In this document: positions 21,048 through 34,575 of the stretch, piece after piece
How positions within the stretch are numbered: the stretch's first letter is position 1
Layout: every line of letters begins with the position of its first letter
Origin: Pomphorhynchus laevis
Taxonomy: Eukaryota; Acanthocephala; Palaeacanthocephala; Echinorhynchida; Pomphorhynchidae
Assembly: GCA_012934845.2 (NCBI GenBank)
Contig: WNNJ02003471.1
Span: 162,616-226,615 of the forward strand
Length of the DNA: 64,000 nucleotides
Direction: 5' to 3'
Program-made: the position numbers and the translations under genes
Notes under the pieces: model-generated
Seen by the model: the letters and a program-made list of their open reading frames with translations, nothing else
The model's database searches: none
Told to the model about the DNA's origin: nothing

Positions 21048-24000
21048 GAAAAAACTGACTAACTTAATCAGATTTTCGTGTAATATTTACCATGATATTA
21101 TACATTACGGCCCATTTGATGGTAACGATTTTTGTACATTCTTCAATAGATAAGTCTCATTAATAATAAAATATTAAAATTAAAATATTAAAATATTAAA
21201 ACATTTTAATATTAAAATATTTAAATTATTAATATTTAAATTAATAATAAAATATATTATTTTATAAAAAAATGAAATAAACAAATAAACAAATAAATCA
21301 ATTCAATTATTGCCAGCTAACCGATTTGATTGACATTAGTAAGTACAAAAATAGTAAATAGAATTACTCAAACACATGTTATAATAATCTTTGATCCAGC
21401 TTTAATAATTTTTTAACAAAAATGGATCTTCGGAATATCAAAAAAGTGAGCTAAAACTAAAAACAGAAATTTCTCCAATTAAATTTTTATTTAATTAAAA
21501 AATTTATTTTAACACCGAGTTACAAGATTATAATCAATAATAGATTATTATAAATAATAGATAATTATAATATTATAATTATCTAATATTATTTGACAAT
21601 AATATCGCTATTATTGTCAGCTAAGCGATTTGATCGACATTAGTAAGTACAAAAATAGTAAATATCACTACTTCAAGCACATGCAGCGCAATAACAAATT
21701 AAAACGTTAATGAACGTCAAAGTGGATGATGAAAAGCTAAATTGTGAATAGGTAGTAAATGCATAAAAATATGATTCCAGAGAAAATACATAATTTTAAA
21801 CAAGCTAAATGAAATATAATTCAATATATAAACCAACAACATTTTATTATTTAAACTATAAAGTATAAATTATGGATAGATGGTAAATCGTATATTGACA
21901 ACTGGTTTAAATGAAACTAATATCAAAAATTCAAAATAAATTTACTGGTATTTTTAATCACAGAGTGTGGACTATATCCAAACCATTGTAAAATAGCTTT
22001 TTCTTAATTTATGATTAAGTTAATTTCGGAAGTGAGCTAAAAGTTCAAAAATAAATTTAACAAAATGTGGACAGAGCAAACCTATTGTTAGGTCAAATAA
22101 GCAATGTCACACCGCAGTGTAATAGCTGATGTTGTGCTGAGTCAAGGAACGGAAAAATTTCACAGCACAAATTAATCCACAAATTGATCTTCAATAGTTC
22201 CTTTTCAAAAATAATTTTGTTAATAATTAATATTAACTATCGCTCTTCTGGAGCATTATGATTCCTGGGAAGTTACTATAAAAATAAAATAAAATTTGAA
22301 TTCTTAGAAATAAAATATAAAATAACTTTTTTTATTTTAATGTTCGGAATATCCAATTCAACAGCATTGACAAAAAATGTCTTCAAAATGCCTTGATAAT
22401 CATTTATCATTTATAATTATTTATTTTCATTTTTAATTTATAAATAATTTAATTTATTATTATTTATAAAATACGTAGACTCAGTTATCTGATATGATTA
22501 TGCTGTTTGAAATCTCGTGATAAAACAAATCGAATTCTTTGTATTTACGTTATTTTTAAAATTCTTTTCTCATTACCAACCTCAAAGTTATTAAGATTTT
22601 TGTCCATTCTATCCAAATAAAATTGCGATGATACCAAAGTCATAAGTTACTGGCAGAATTATTTCACAATTATAATCGCGATTTGTTTATTTTTAATATA
22701 GTAAATTATATAAAGTCTTATATAATCATTTATTATTTATCTTTATTTTTAATTTATTAATAGTATAAAATCAGTTATCCGATATGACTCCTGATATCAT
22801 ATAATGAGATAAATTCGCTAAACATTAATATAATAGCGTACTTTAATATTTTTATATATTATCTATAAGTATAAGTCCAACCAATAACCTTTATAATAGA
22901 AATATTGAAACCTCACAAATATTAATTACCGAACATTTATCACCGACCGATAAAATATAAATTGTAAAAATAAATTGTATTTGTATTTTGAAAAATAAAA
23001 ATAATCTGCATTTTTAAATTTAATTTATTCACTCTTTTCAAAACATAATCTTACTATCATTGATACAAAATTGAAATCATTTATCTTAGAAAATTACCTA
23101 GGTAATTTTCTGAAGATGCTAACACAGGTTAGCAAAATATCAAATAAAATTTTCCTATTTTTTATCCAGCTCTGATAATTAGATATGTCATTATTTATAG
23201 AAATTCTATCAAGTCAGTTTTTATTAATAGGCCAAGCATAATTTCATAAATTCATTATGAAATAAAACCAATTTTTCATTTATGATGATATTATTACAAG
23301 ACAATTATAATAAGAAAAACAGAGTACATAGACATTCAGAATAAGGAACATGATAGTAAAATGAGTGATTTTATATACTCTGTACTTTAAACAAAGCGAC
23401 AATTACTATGCCAATTTTCAATATGCTTTAAATATGCATACTTTAATATTTAGTATTTATTTAATGGTATTTTTATTATTTCCCTAATGCAATAAATTTA
23501 CATTATATTTTATGTTCCTATCAGTTAAAATTACTTAAAATAATTTAAAAAAATTTCAAATTGATTTAAATAATTTGAAATAATTTTAGAACGTATGCAC
23601 CAATTATAGATAAAAACGTCATTTTTCATTATATAGTATGTGCAAAGAAATATCTTCTATCCAATATGTGATTTTGTCGTTTTGATTTTTGTAATTATTA
23701 TTTGCTCAACACATTTAGATAAAACACTAACCTTAGCAATTACTATAAAGTATTGCTCTTTCTTAAGCTCAATTTTTAAGTTTGATACAGAACAAAACCG
23801 TTTTTAATACTCACTGGAATCATGTTCGAATCTTATTTTGTTCAGCTATGCAAATGTAACTTTTAATGTGGACATTTAAAGTGTGAATCTTAATGATTGA
23901 ATTGTTAGAGACACTGGTAAGCGGCTAATATCTACATTACCTAACTACAAAAGTTATCGGTCGAAGTGCTTTGTTTTGAAGATTTAAAATTATTGTCGTT

Positions 24001-24898
24001 TTAAACAAAACTTAAAATTGAAATTTATAATTTTGCGAACATAATATCATACGGTAGTCTTATCTTTCAGCCAAATATGCATAGTGATTACTCGATCACT
24101 AGTAAATACTTTGTTTTCATTCATTTTTATAAAATTTATCAATGGTTTATCGTTTAAACATTGGTAGTATATTTTAAATTAAATTCAATTTTGATATCTA
24201 AACGAGTGTTTAAAATATGTAATAGCATTTTTAAAATCGTTGATGTAAATGCAATTGAAATTGTGTCATACAAGGATTAGTCCTATCAAAATTAGTAATA
24301 ATATATAATTTTGAAATTATAAACTTTATCCTTTGTTTTGAATGAGCTTACACGCATGAACACTTTTTGGTCGCCTGGGATGATTGTCTAGTTCGTGCAA
24401 GTACCATGACGGGTGATAGATTCGCTCTGACACATAAGTGGTACAGATAGTCCACGTGTAATGTAGATAAACATGAACACATTTTGTTCTTCATTGCTGT
24501 TAATTTAATAGTGCTACATTGATATTTTTAAAATTTTCCAAATATTTTAACATATTTTATCTATAAAATATATCCATATTGTGGCATTTGTATTTTGATG
24601 TTAGATTAATTGTCAATTTTGATAAATTGTTATGCGTTTGTACAATAATACCAAGTTGTATTTACAATTGTATTTTAATTAATATCATCTGGATTCCAAA
24701 GAATTCAACTAAAATATTGTATTATTTTATTTATTAATTAAAATTATTAATATTTTTTACTTCTTTGTAAATATTATTTGATATATCGCTTCGACAAATA
24801 CCGTATTCTCAATGCTTTCTATAAATGCCTTGCAATATTTAGGAAAATATTAGTGCAAGTTTAAGCATCTCATTGAGTATTCAAAAAATATTTGAAAT
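21048..24898. other. A+T-rich non-coding stretch
   Basis: No gene seen. It contains a fold-back arm at about 23085-23175 (gaagatgctaacac...gtcagcaaa-type core), and right-end pieces of the agtctacgta repeat at 22467-22500 and 22764-22792 on the minus strand. 21170-21300 and 21530-21610 are simple A/T runs. Confidence 0.6.
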
Positions 24899-25153
24899 TT
24901 AGCAGTTTGGTGTTATGTTCTCTTAAAATTAATTTGGTTTCAAATATTTGTTTCAAATATTTTGTAAACTATAAATAGTATAAATATAATCCAAAATATT
25001 AAGATAATATAAAGATAAATCCATATTTTTTGACATTCTGCTTACGTTTCAAATAATTAACGATTTATTAGAACTTGTGTCTGTCGTAAAAACGTATTAA
25101 CGAAACCTTATGTTTTAAAACTTAGCAGTTTGGTGTTATGTTCTCTTAAAATT
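24899..25153 (+). repeat. Pair of 34-bp direct repeats 222 bp apart
   Basis: The stretch beginning tttagcagtttggtgttatg and ending tctcttaaaatt occurs at 24898-24931 and again at 25120-25153 with no visible mismatch. Nothing else is shared around them. Confidence 0.7.
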
Positions 25154-28140
25154 TGCATCTCAATCACCAGCCTTGCTGATTTTGTATAATACTACGATAA
25201 TTTCATAATTGAAGTAAAGGTTTTGATTAAAAGTTGTTTTGTTGGTCACGTTTTCTGTTTGTCATCGAAAATATTATATGGTCTTCATCAAGTAAAAATC
25301 TTTCAACGTTAAATCCTTGTCTAGTAGTAAATGCTAATCTGTTATATCAGCCGTATCGTTCATATTTTGTTTAATGTCAGTATACAAAACATTGTGAACA
25401 AGACAGCTTAATACAACTGCAAAGAACCAAGAGAATTATGCAAAGAAATGATCATTCAATAATATTTCTTTTAATTTATGCATAGTTTTGGTATCTTAAT
25501 GTTCCGTGATTCAGTTGTTTAATTATCCTTACAGTTATTGCTGCACTCTTCTTATTTATAAACGTAAATCACGTCAGTATTTGTATATCAAAATATGAAA
25601 GCGAAAATATCTATAACGTTTGTAAGCATTAGGAAAGAAACTGTTATCATTGAACATAGCTCTAAATTCATCTGTTTTATAACTATATTTGGTATTGGTA
25701 CATAGTCCTATAATCTGTGTTATTGTGATTATTAATCCTGACAATTTGAAGTAGTAGCACGTAGCCGCTAAATGAGGTGATAATTTTGTCTCATTTTTGA
25801 TTTGCACCTTAAAAAATGTTATTTATAAGAACAGTATATTTACACTTTTATACGTCGACTCTGTGATAAATACGATATAGAAGGAGAAAGAGGACAAACT
25901 TTGTTTGTCTAGTCTCGCTGTTTAATTTAGACGATAAAAAATCATTTTGGTTTTCTCCACAGCAAGTTGCTTGTTGATCTCACTATGTTGTGGATAGGAT
26001 TTTTTTTCAGGTACGTGCGTGTCTTATTTTATCAAATTGATGGACTAACGTCTTGAATTATTTGAATTTACTTTAAGTTAACGATTATTATTTTTAGATC
26101 TTAATCGATCCATTACGGTCACCGGTTGCAATTATTACCGATGCGTATTATATAACAAATTACTAATCAATGCGTATTTTAATTTTTAGCATATTTTGAT
26201 TTTGAAAAAAGTAATATTTAACTTATCGCTAAGTTATTAAAGAACCTTTTGACTAATCACCCACTTGACTGATGCTACTGATATTTAGTACTATAGATAA
26301 TTTGAAAATGAAAATATCTTAATCTTTAAAATACCCAAATACTTTTGAGGAGGCAATATATTTAAAACTAATGGTAAAGTTAGCCAAAATTGTGGTTCCG
26401 ATTATAAGTAAATATTGATGAGTCAATATTTTTAAAACTTATCACGGAGCTGCCTGCGCATAATTTTGATACTTTTATACATTTTGCCGTTTGAATCAGC
26501 ATTAATTGATATAGATTTAAAACAACTTCTTAATTTAAATAACTTCTTAATTAAGTAATTAATTAATTAATTAATTTTATTAACTTCTTAATTAAAGCTA
26601 CAAACTTTGTAAATTAAGTAAATTTATAAAATTAATTAAATTTATTTAATTTTTAAATAAATTAAAAATTAAAAATATTTTAATCTTGAAAAGAATTTTA
26701 AATAACTAGTATTTTTGTGAACCGATTAATAGATAATATATAATATGTTAAAAAAAAGATTGGAGATCATAAGGAGGATTTGTCATAAAAAATTGGTCAA
26801 ATGCTATTATCTAAAAGTTACCTTTTATTTATCAGTAAAATGAACATGTTAAAAAGAACATGATAAATTACGAATTTTTAAAAAATACCATAACACATTT
26901 TTATTGTAATTAACAAGAAAAACAAAAGTGTTTAAGAAGTGATTTCTTTTTGCTAAATCACTGCAAAATTAACAAATTATTTTATCACATTTTGATGAAA
27001 ATTAATACTTTGTTGGTCATACAATTATTACTTGTTGTATATCAGATAACTAATTTTATAACTATATTATATAACTAATTTTATAACTATAACTAATTTT
27101 ATAGTTATAACTAATTTTATAGCTATAATTCTGATAACTATATCAGATAACTAATTTTAGGTATTTTATAAATTAAGAATAATAAAATAATAATAAATAA
27201 TAGAAGATTTTATACAAATTATATAATGCCAAAATTTATAATTGAAATTTAACATAAAAGTCAATCGTTTTGAATTGACTAAGTATCAGAATAAGGATTA
27301 GAGGTCAGTAGGAGAAAATGCTATGCTATCAGGTTTCGGCCCCTATTCCTTGGCCCAACAAATCGGCGTGGCCAAATTGATGGAAATTGATTATCAAGTA
27401 TCTTATTCTAATACAAAGCATATATATATATATTTCAAATGCTAGCATTTGATCTGACATTGATAAGCTACTATTGTCAATTAATTGAAATCACAATTGT
27501 GATTTCTAAAATGGTATTAAATCTAATTAAATTGAAGTAAATATTATTGACAGTATAATTTATTTCTAGGTAGTTCTAACGCATAATTTCGATTATTAGA
27601 ATTCAATGTAAAATATAAAATGTCAAAGTATGCTTTCAACTAAATGAATACCACGGAATTTGATATATTAATTAGATTTTTAAATAAAAATTGTTTAATT
27701 AAAAATTTGAACTATATATTTCAGTCGCTTTTCACATTGAAAAATGACTGCAATTTCTTTTTCATCTGCTCAAATTAATAAAACAATATAAACGATAAAC
27801 AAAATAAAATGTGGGGAATTAATAAAAAAATATATGTATTATTATTGGAATATACTATAAATTTTAAGTATGAAAATAACTCTGTTGTATTTTAATTTAT
27901 TGAATGAAGGCATAACTCCATAGAAATAAAATGTAAAACAAACTTTAAATATCCAATTATAGTATCAGCTTTTAATTTAAACATTAAATCATAAATGACA
28001 ATTTATTTAATCAATTTACATCGTAGCGGACAGTTTTGCAGACTATTTAATAAACGTAAAACTTTGAAACTATTATTTTTTAAATAAAAGGTATCTATAT
28101 TATTTAAATATATATTTTAAATGTAACATTTAATTGCATT
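25154..28140. other. A+T-rich non-coding stretch
   Basis: No gene I can support. A 77-codon minus frame at 25574-25807 has mixed composition but no recognisable family. 27050-27160 holds a short array of an aactaattttataactat-like unit. 27290-27400 is locally G+C-richer and unexplained. Confidence 0.5.
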
Positions 28141-29264
28141 TTAAATAATTTAACCTTATTGTTTCAAATATAAAGTTGAATAATTAAACATTATTTTATG
28201 ATATTTAAAAGTTAGAAAATAAAATATCAAATTATTTTAATGATCATTGATTAGTAATGGGATATTGTCGTTTAGTATTATCACGAATGATCATTGCTTT
28301 CAAATTTTAGATATTCTATATTTATTTTATCTGCTTTTTAGCAGAAATACAATATTGAATATAACTATTTTTTAAATAAATATTTGTTAATGTTGTTTTA
28401 TAATATTTTAGTAAGGTTTTAGCAAATATTAATTTATATCGATGTTAATAAATCACAGTTCAAATTTGTTTCATATACAAAATCGGAATTGTCAAAAATG
28501 CAGCCTCAATGTATTGAAAAGTTAAGATAAATTAAAATGAATTTTGAAATTGATATCGCAATTGTATAATTTGATTTTGATTTTTATAATTGCAATTTTT
28601 ATTTTATTGTTATTAACTGATGAGGACCGATGTATATACCGAAGTAATAAGTTGTTTTCTTAAGATAACATGGCATAACAATAAAAATACAATAATTTAT
28701 ATTTCTAAATAAAAAGACATTTGTAAACGAAAGTAATATTATCCTTTATTTTGTTGAGAAAGTTTGATTGTATTTTCCAGTAAAATAACAAATAAAAAAT
28801 AATTTAGGGAAATAGTTTGAACGAAATATTTAAGCCTAGCAACAACAATAATAATTCTCTATCGTATACTTTAATATATATGGACGATTAATTTAGCAAG
28901 GGATAACATAATTTGATTTTATAATAACCGATATAGTTTATTAATGAATACCATTAGCGCTTATGCACTACCAATAAATCAAGATTAAATATACTTTAGA
29001 AAAACTTGAAAAGTATTTTATAAATAAAATTCATTGAAATTAAATATTATTTAATTTATTATTAATAAATGAAATAAAGAAAGTATTAATTTTAAAGTTA
29101 TTTCGCTTACCCGCACACATGTTACAGTGATCATGTGACGATTTAATGTACGAAATTATTTAATTTAAAGCCACTTTTTAATATTTTAGTTTAAGATTAA
29201 GAAAGTTTTAAATATATATTTCAAATTTTTAAAGCTTTTCCTAAAGAAATTAAGCAGATCCTAT
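28141..29264. repeat. 1.12-kb direct duplication, copy 1
   Basis: This block recurs at 32219-33342, offset about 4078 bp, same orientation, with only scattered single-base differences by eye. It starts ttaaataatttaacc and ends near gcttttcctaaa. No terminal inverted repeats, target duplication or ORF were found. It is either a recent segmental duplication or two copies of an unclassified non-autonomous element. Confidence 0.85.
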
Positions 29265-30474
29265 TAAATGTTTTAAATTTAATATAAAATCCTTATCGTT
29301 GGTCAGATTTACTAAACAATTAAAATATTGAATTTGATAATTGTAAGTATATTTTACAAATTTTGTTCGCTATCTCATTATGTTTGATTAATAAATTAAT
29401 CGCCTGTTTAAAGTATACTTACTCAGTTATAAACAGATATTTAAAAATGTTTAATTTTAATATCAAAAATGAACAATTGGCGATTCTGTCGATTGCACAT
29501 TTTATAATGGATATTGTTCGAAAGATGTTGCAAACAAGATTTTTAGGAAACAAGGATCCAAATATTCTTAGCTGTAACATTGTAATTGTTTGCATTGGTC
29601 TTATGATCAAAGCAAATATTTGTTCTTTTCGATCACAAATTATAACTTTTTATTTGAGATAAAATTTAAAGAATATATTTATCGAAAAATTAGATAAATC
29701 ATAAAATTTTTTATGAAATTAAAATAGAGAATAAAAAGTAAAGAACTTTCAAGATCATAAACTTAAGACATTATCATATAGCGATACATGGTAACAACAA
29801 TAAACAGACAAGCAAGTTCATCATAAAAACATCTTAGATTAATTTTTTCACACAACAAAAAATTTAGCTACTAAAGATTTAAGATTTATTTGTCAAAGAT
29901 TGGTATAAGAGAAATATATACTTTGCTACAGTGTAAACAGAGTTTGTAAAGCAAATTGGGCTCTTTCTATTAAATAATACAAAAAAATTAATGACAAAGC
30001 GTTCTACAAATTAGAAAACAAACATAAAATTAACACTCGTTTATCTTTATTATTCCCTACACGTTTCTAGGATTCTTACGGAAGCAATCTTTTTTCAACT
30101 GGCATTATGATGCCAGCAATTGAAACCACTTGTCTGTTCTACACTATAACGATATTTGGGGAATATCTGTGATATATATTTTCCGTACTATCATAGTTAG
30201 TTCAACATTGTAAACACACTGTCTAGAGTAGAAGCATATAAATAAAAGACCACAAAAAATGTAGAATGATATAGTCTACCTCACTATCATAATAAGGTTT
30301 GGTTTAATTTTGTTGTTAAATAGCCATATTTAGTAATTCAGTTATTTTATTGATAATTAATAAAATATTATTTGCATAATTTATTAAAAATACAATTTAA
30401 TTACAAACATAAGCAGTTTCATTTTTTTATTAGTTATTCATTTTAAAAATGTATAACTAAATATTTAAGTAAAT
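29265..30474. other. A+T-rich stretch with one unassigned 99-codon frame
   Basis: A plus frame at 29363-29662 (about 99 codons) contains IKNEQLAILSIAHFIMDIV and a hydrophobic C-terminal half. I do not recognise it. It could be an exon of an unrecognised gene or chance; the minus strand is also open there, which argues for caution. Confidence 0.3.
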
Positions 30475-30610
30475 AATTATTGGAATTGGATCAAAGAAAA
30501 AGACGAAATTATTTTTGATATTTCGCTAACTTCTGTTAGCATCTTCAGAAAATTACTGGTAATTTAGGTAAAATTAGGTAATTTTACCTAAATTGCTAAC
30601 AGAAGTAGTT
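30475..30610. repeat. Fold-back element, partial copy
   Basis: Left end attattggaattggatcaaa and core gatatttcgctaacttctg / ttagcatcttcagaaaatta match the family at 45230. A short inverted repeat of taggtaaaatt lies at the centre. Confidence 0.6.
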
Positions 30611-30823
30611 AACGAATATTAACTACTATATAAACAATTATTGATATTTTAAGAATTGAATAATGAGAAATAAATCGAATAAATCGATTAAAAAATTAAA
30701 AAAAATTAATTAAAAATTTGTTATTAATAATAAATAAGTAATAATTATTCTATATTTTTATTTATAATAATTAATAATAAATATTTTAAATAGTTGCTAC
30801 TAATCCGTTATTGATTAATAATT

Positions 30824-30990
30824 ATTGGAGCAAAATTACTGTTAGCATATTCAGAATATTACTGGTAATTTAGGTAATTTTCTTAAGATGCTAACATTAG
30901 TTAACGAAATATCAAAAATAATTACATATTTCCTTTAATCCAGCTCCAATAATTATTTATCAATAATGGATCATTATTGAAGCTGGATCA
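30824..30990. repeat. Fold-back element with both ends
   Basis: It opens with ataattattggagc and closes with ccagctccaataattattt, the inverted ends of the family, enclosing the gaagatgctaac / gttaacgaaatatc core. A second end-like piece (gaagctggatc) follows at 30980. Confidence 0.65.
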
Positions 30991-31312
30991 ACCATTTAAA
31001 AACATTTAAGTTTTAAATGTATAAGGGCTACACCGAGTATCGAGAAAAATTTATTCCGTTAATCCATATTTTTCGTTTATTTTATTTTGACCGATTATCT
31101 AATCGTTCAAATTAATTTTAATTACTTAAGTGATGGACAATTCAAAAAATGTCCTTGTAATATATTCCGCGCTTGATATTTTGGAGTAATATTTGATAAA
31201 AAAATGTAGAAAATAAAATGATGAATAAAAAAGATTTGATAAAAAAGATATATTTGATAAAAACGATTACGATTTTTTTATCTTTTGATAAAAAAGATTT
31301 AGAAGATGGTAA

Positions 31313-31550
31313 ATTTTTTTATCAATATGGTGAAAGGGTTGCGCGTATTGAGAGAGCTCACTTTGTGCCGATGATTTTTGCTGCGAATGGACCTTCTGCG
31401 TCAAAAGTGTTAAAACAGATCGCGCAGCTCAGAGCTTGCAGATCGTCTCTCCATTATAATGAATGCATTAATTCCCTTCGATGTAGAATCGGATTTGCTT
31501 CGGTAAGGACTTTGTCGATGTGCATTCGGTTAGCACTATCTACCACAAAC
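31313..31550 (+). mobile_element. RLE-type retroelement C-terminal fragment
   Basis: The frame reads YGERVARIERAHFVPMIFA, ANGPSASKVLKQIAQL and INSLRCRIGFASVRTLSMCI, the last domain of the same multicopy RT-bearing proteins as at 20776. The upstream 30 codons of the open frame are A+T-rich filler (KKDLIKK repeats) and not part of the domain. Confidence 0.65.
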
Positions 31551-32218
31551 AACCCAATTCAAAATGGTTTCAAACATAATGTTTTTATAAGACCCATTGG
31601 CAGGTAACCTTGTAAATGTAATGTTATACATAATAACAATAGTTTGTTTAAAAAATATTAATTATTAATTAATAATATTAATTTTTTTATATTAAAAAAG
31701 ATTTAAAAAAATTTATCTTAATAATAAAAAAAATTATTTATTTTTTTATTTTAATAACAAAATTAATTTCAAATATTAACAAACAATTCTGATACATATT
31801 AATAAATAAACACAAATAAACACAAATTTGAGTTGTATTGATAATTTATTTGTATAATATTACTTTAGAATAGTACATCATCTGTATAAATTAGAATTCA
31901 CAAGTTATTTGTATGACTTTTGACGTTGTCGTTGTCTTAGAGTATAAAACTAATATAATTTCCCGGTAATCATAATTGTAAAAGCTCAATTCACATACAT
32001 ATTATCATTTTTATCTTTAATTATCGTTAATTTAAAGTTTGCTCAATTTCAAATTAGTCTTAAACTCAAGTATTGAAATAATAAATATTGAGAGTTAGTT
32101 TGTTTTTCTATAAAAATTTGTTTTGAAAACAGAACTAACTTATGGTGTTAGGCCATACTTCCTGTCTTATAAATTTGACATATTAGTTTTTGTATTGTGA
32201 AGTACTACATTTTCGAGA
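31551..32218. other. A+T-rich spacer between repeats
   Basis: No gene seen. Confidence 0.6.
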
Positions 32219-33342
32219 TTAAATAATTTAACCTTATTGTTTCAAATATAAAGTTGAATAATTAAACATTATTTTATGATATTTAAAAGTTAGAAAATAA
32301 AATATCAAATTATTTTAATGATCATTGATTAGTAATGGGATATTGTCGTTTAGTATTATCACGAATGATCATTGCTTTCAAATTTTAGATATTCTATATT
32401 TATTTTATCTGCCTTATAGCAGAAATACAATATTGAATATAACTATTTTTTAAATAAATATTTGTTAATGTTGTTTTATAATATTTTAGTAAGGTTTTAG
32501 CAAATATTAATTTATATCGATGTTAATAAATCACAGTTCAAATTTGTTTCATATACAAAATCGGAATTGTCAAAAATGCAGCCTCAATGTATTGAAAAGT
32601 TAAGATAAATTAAAATGAATTTTGAAATTGATATCGCAATTGTATAATTTGATTTTGATTTTTATAATTGCAATTTTTATTTTATTGTTATTAACTGATG
32701 AGGACCGATGTATATACCGAAGTAATAAGTTGTTTTCTTAAGATAACATGGCATAACAATAAAAATACAATAATTTATATTTCTAAATAAAAAGACATTT
32801 GTAAACGAAAGTAATATTATCCTTTATTTTGTTGAGAAAGTTTGATTGTATTTTCCAGTAAAATAACAAATAAAAAATAATTTAGGGAAATAGTTTGAAC
32901 GAAATATTTAAGCCTAGCAACAACAATAATAATTCTCTATCGTATACTTTAATATATATGGACGATTAATTTAGCAAGGGATAACATAATTTGATTTTAT
33001 AATAACCGATATAGTTTATTAATGAATACCATTAGCGCTTATGCACTGCCAATAAATCAAGATTAAATATACTTTAGAAAAACTTGAAAAGTATTTTATA
33101 AATAAAATTCATTAAAATTAAATATTATTTAATTTATTATTAATAAATGAAATAAAGAAAGTATTAATTTTAAAGTTATTTCGCTTACCCGCACACATGT
33201 TACAGTGATCATGTGACGATTTAATGTACGAAATTATTTAATTTAAAGCCACTTTTTAATATTTTAGTTTAAGATTAAGAAAGTTTTAAATATATATTTC
33301 AAATTTTGAAAGCTTTTCCTAAACAAATTAAACAGATCAGAT
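32219..33342. repeat. 1.12-kb direct duplication, copy 2
   Basis: Near-identical to 28141-29264. Directly after it (33350-33425) a piece of its own interior (cagcgcttatgcac ... gattaaatatactttag) is present again, and 33475-33545 holds further copies of its gtatataccgaagta word, so this copy has also undergone local duplication. Confidence 0.85.
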
Positions 33343-33869
33343 TAAAGAATAAAATCAGCGCTTATGCACGGCTAATAAGTCAAGATTAAATATACTTTAG
33401 AAAAACTTAAAAAGTATTTTATAAATTAATTGAGAATAGTAAAAAAATATTTTTATTTAATTTTATTTAGACCGATGTATATACCAAAGTAATGAAATAC
33501 TGAAGTATCGAAACCGAAGTATAGTATCTTAATCGTATATACCGAAGTATAAAAGCGCAAATAACTACTAAAATCAATCAAACTTCGATTTTGTTTTTAA
33601 CGAATTTATACTTTTTTGTGTTTAAATACGCTCTATCAAGTGAATTCGTACCTGCTGATCGTTCACTCTAATGTTGACGAACAGCAGATGCAAAGAACTA
33701 TTTTGTTCTGATTGTGTGAACATCTTTATTATTTCTGCTTACAATTCACAAAAATGGTGCCTTATATTGACATCGAGATACTTGACATTCAAAATTAATT
33801 AAATCAAATGCTCAAAAAACAGTTCACAATATTTTTGAAAATTTCCATTTCCTTCTTTCTTTTATAATT

Positions 33870-34077
33870 AAAATCTTTATGGAACGAAGAATAGTTTGTT
33901 TGAAGTTTGTTTCTATCTTTGAAGTTTGTTTCTATGTTTTATTGTAATTTGTATAAATGGCAACTTTAGTAATTTTTTGTAGTTTCCTGACGATGATAGC
34001 AGTAGCTATTGAAATATCGGACATTAACGTTTTGTTGTATTAAATAAAAATACTATTCTTCGTTCCATAAAGATTTT
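33870..34077. repeat. 208-bp element with perfect 26-bp terminal inverted repeats
   Basis: The ends aaaatctttatggaacgaag..(33870) and ..cttcgttccataaagatttt (34077) are exact 26-bp complements. Inside, at 33987-34020, lies a ctgacgatgatagcagtagc.. motif followed by tattgaaatat that recurs in the PLE tails. A second copy of the right two-thirds lies at 34479-34575. Confidence 0.75.
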
Positions 34078-34395
34078 ATATACATTTAATAAATAAAGTA
34101 ATATAATACGGAAGAGGGAGTGTGAGACTATTCCGCGTGAATTATGTACGCAATCATTTTTAGCCAGACGCGAAAGAACGGCGATAACAGTAGCAAGTAC
34201 CGTTTCGTCATCACAATGACTCATCATTGCTAGATCCCTCCCACTACTGGATGCAGAGGAGGACTGGCAGACGGCACATGAGTAATGTGTATGAAGTACC
34301 AGAAAGATTTCTGGTAACTTCACATTGATTGCTAAATCAGCATTACTGCTTCACCAAATAGGATCATTAGCAAAAGCACTGGCAAATACCAGCGC
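34078..34395. other. Unassigned, relatively G+C-rich stretch between two repeat copies
   Basis: A 99-codon minus frame (34323-34024) overlaps it but I find no family. Because it is flanked by directly repeated copies of the 33870 element, it may be the inside of a larger composite element. Confidence 0.3.
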
Positions 34396-34480
34396 AGGTC
34401 TCTGACAGTAGCTATGGCAACTAGCTATGGCAGTAGCTATAGCTAGTTGCCATGGCAACAATAGTTGCCATGGCAACTTT
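34396..34480. repeat. Cluster of short perfect palindromes
   Basis: gttgccatggcaac, a perfect 14-bp palindrome, occurs twice (about 34447 and 34464), preceded by tagctatggcaactagctat and cagtagctatagctag. The cluster abuts the second copy of the 33870-type element. Confidence 0.7.
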
Positions 34481-34575
34481 AGTAATTTTTTGTAGTTTCC
34501 TGACGATGATGGCAGTAGCTATTGAAATAGCGGACATTAACGCTTTGTTGTATTAAATACTATTCTTCGTTCCAT

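Noticed and set aside
25574-25807. A 77-codon minus frame as a transposase exon
   Set aside because: The word pattern faintly recalls piggyBac-type N-termini, but no catalytic block or further pieces are found.
29363-29662. A 99-codon frame as a cyclin-like protein
   Set aside because: A faint helical resemblance only; the opposite strand is equally open and no neighbouring exon could be found.
34024-34323. A 99-codon minus frame as a host gene
   Set aside because: It overlaps the terminal inverted repeat of the 33870 element and has no recognisable family.
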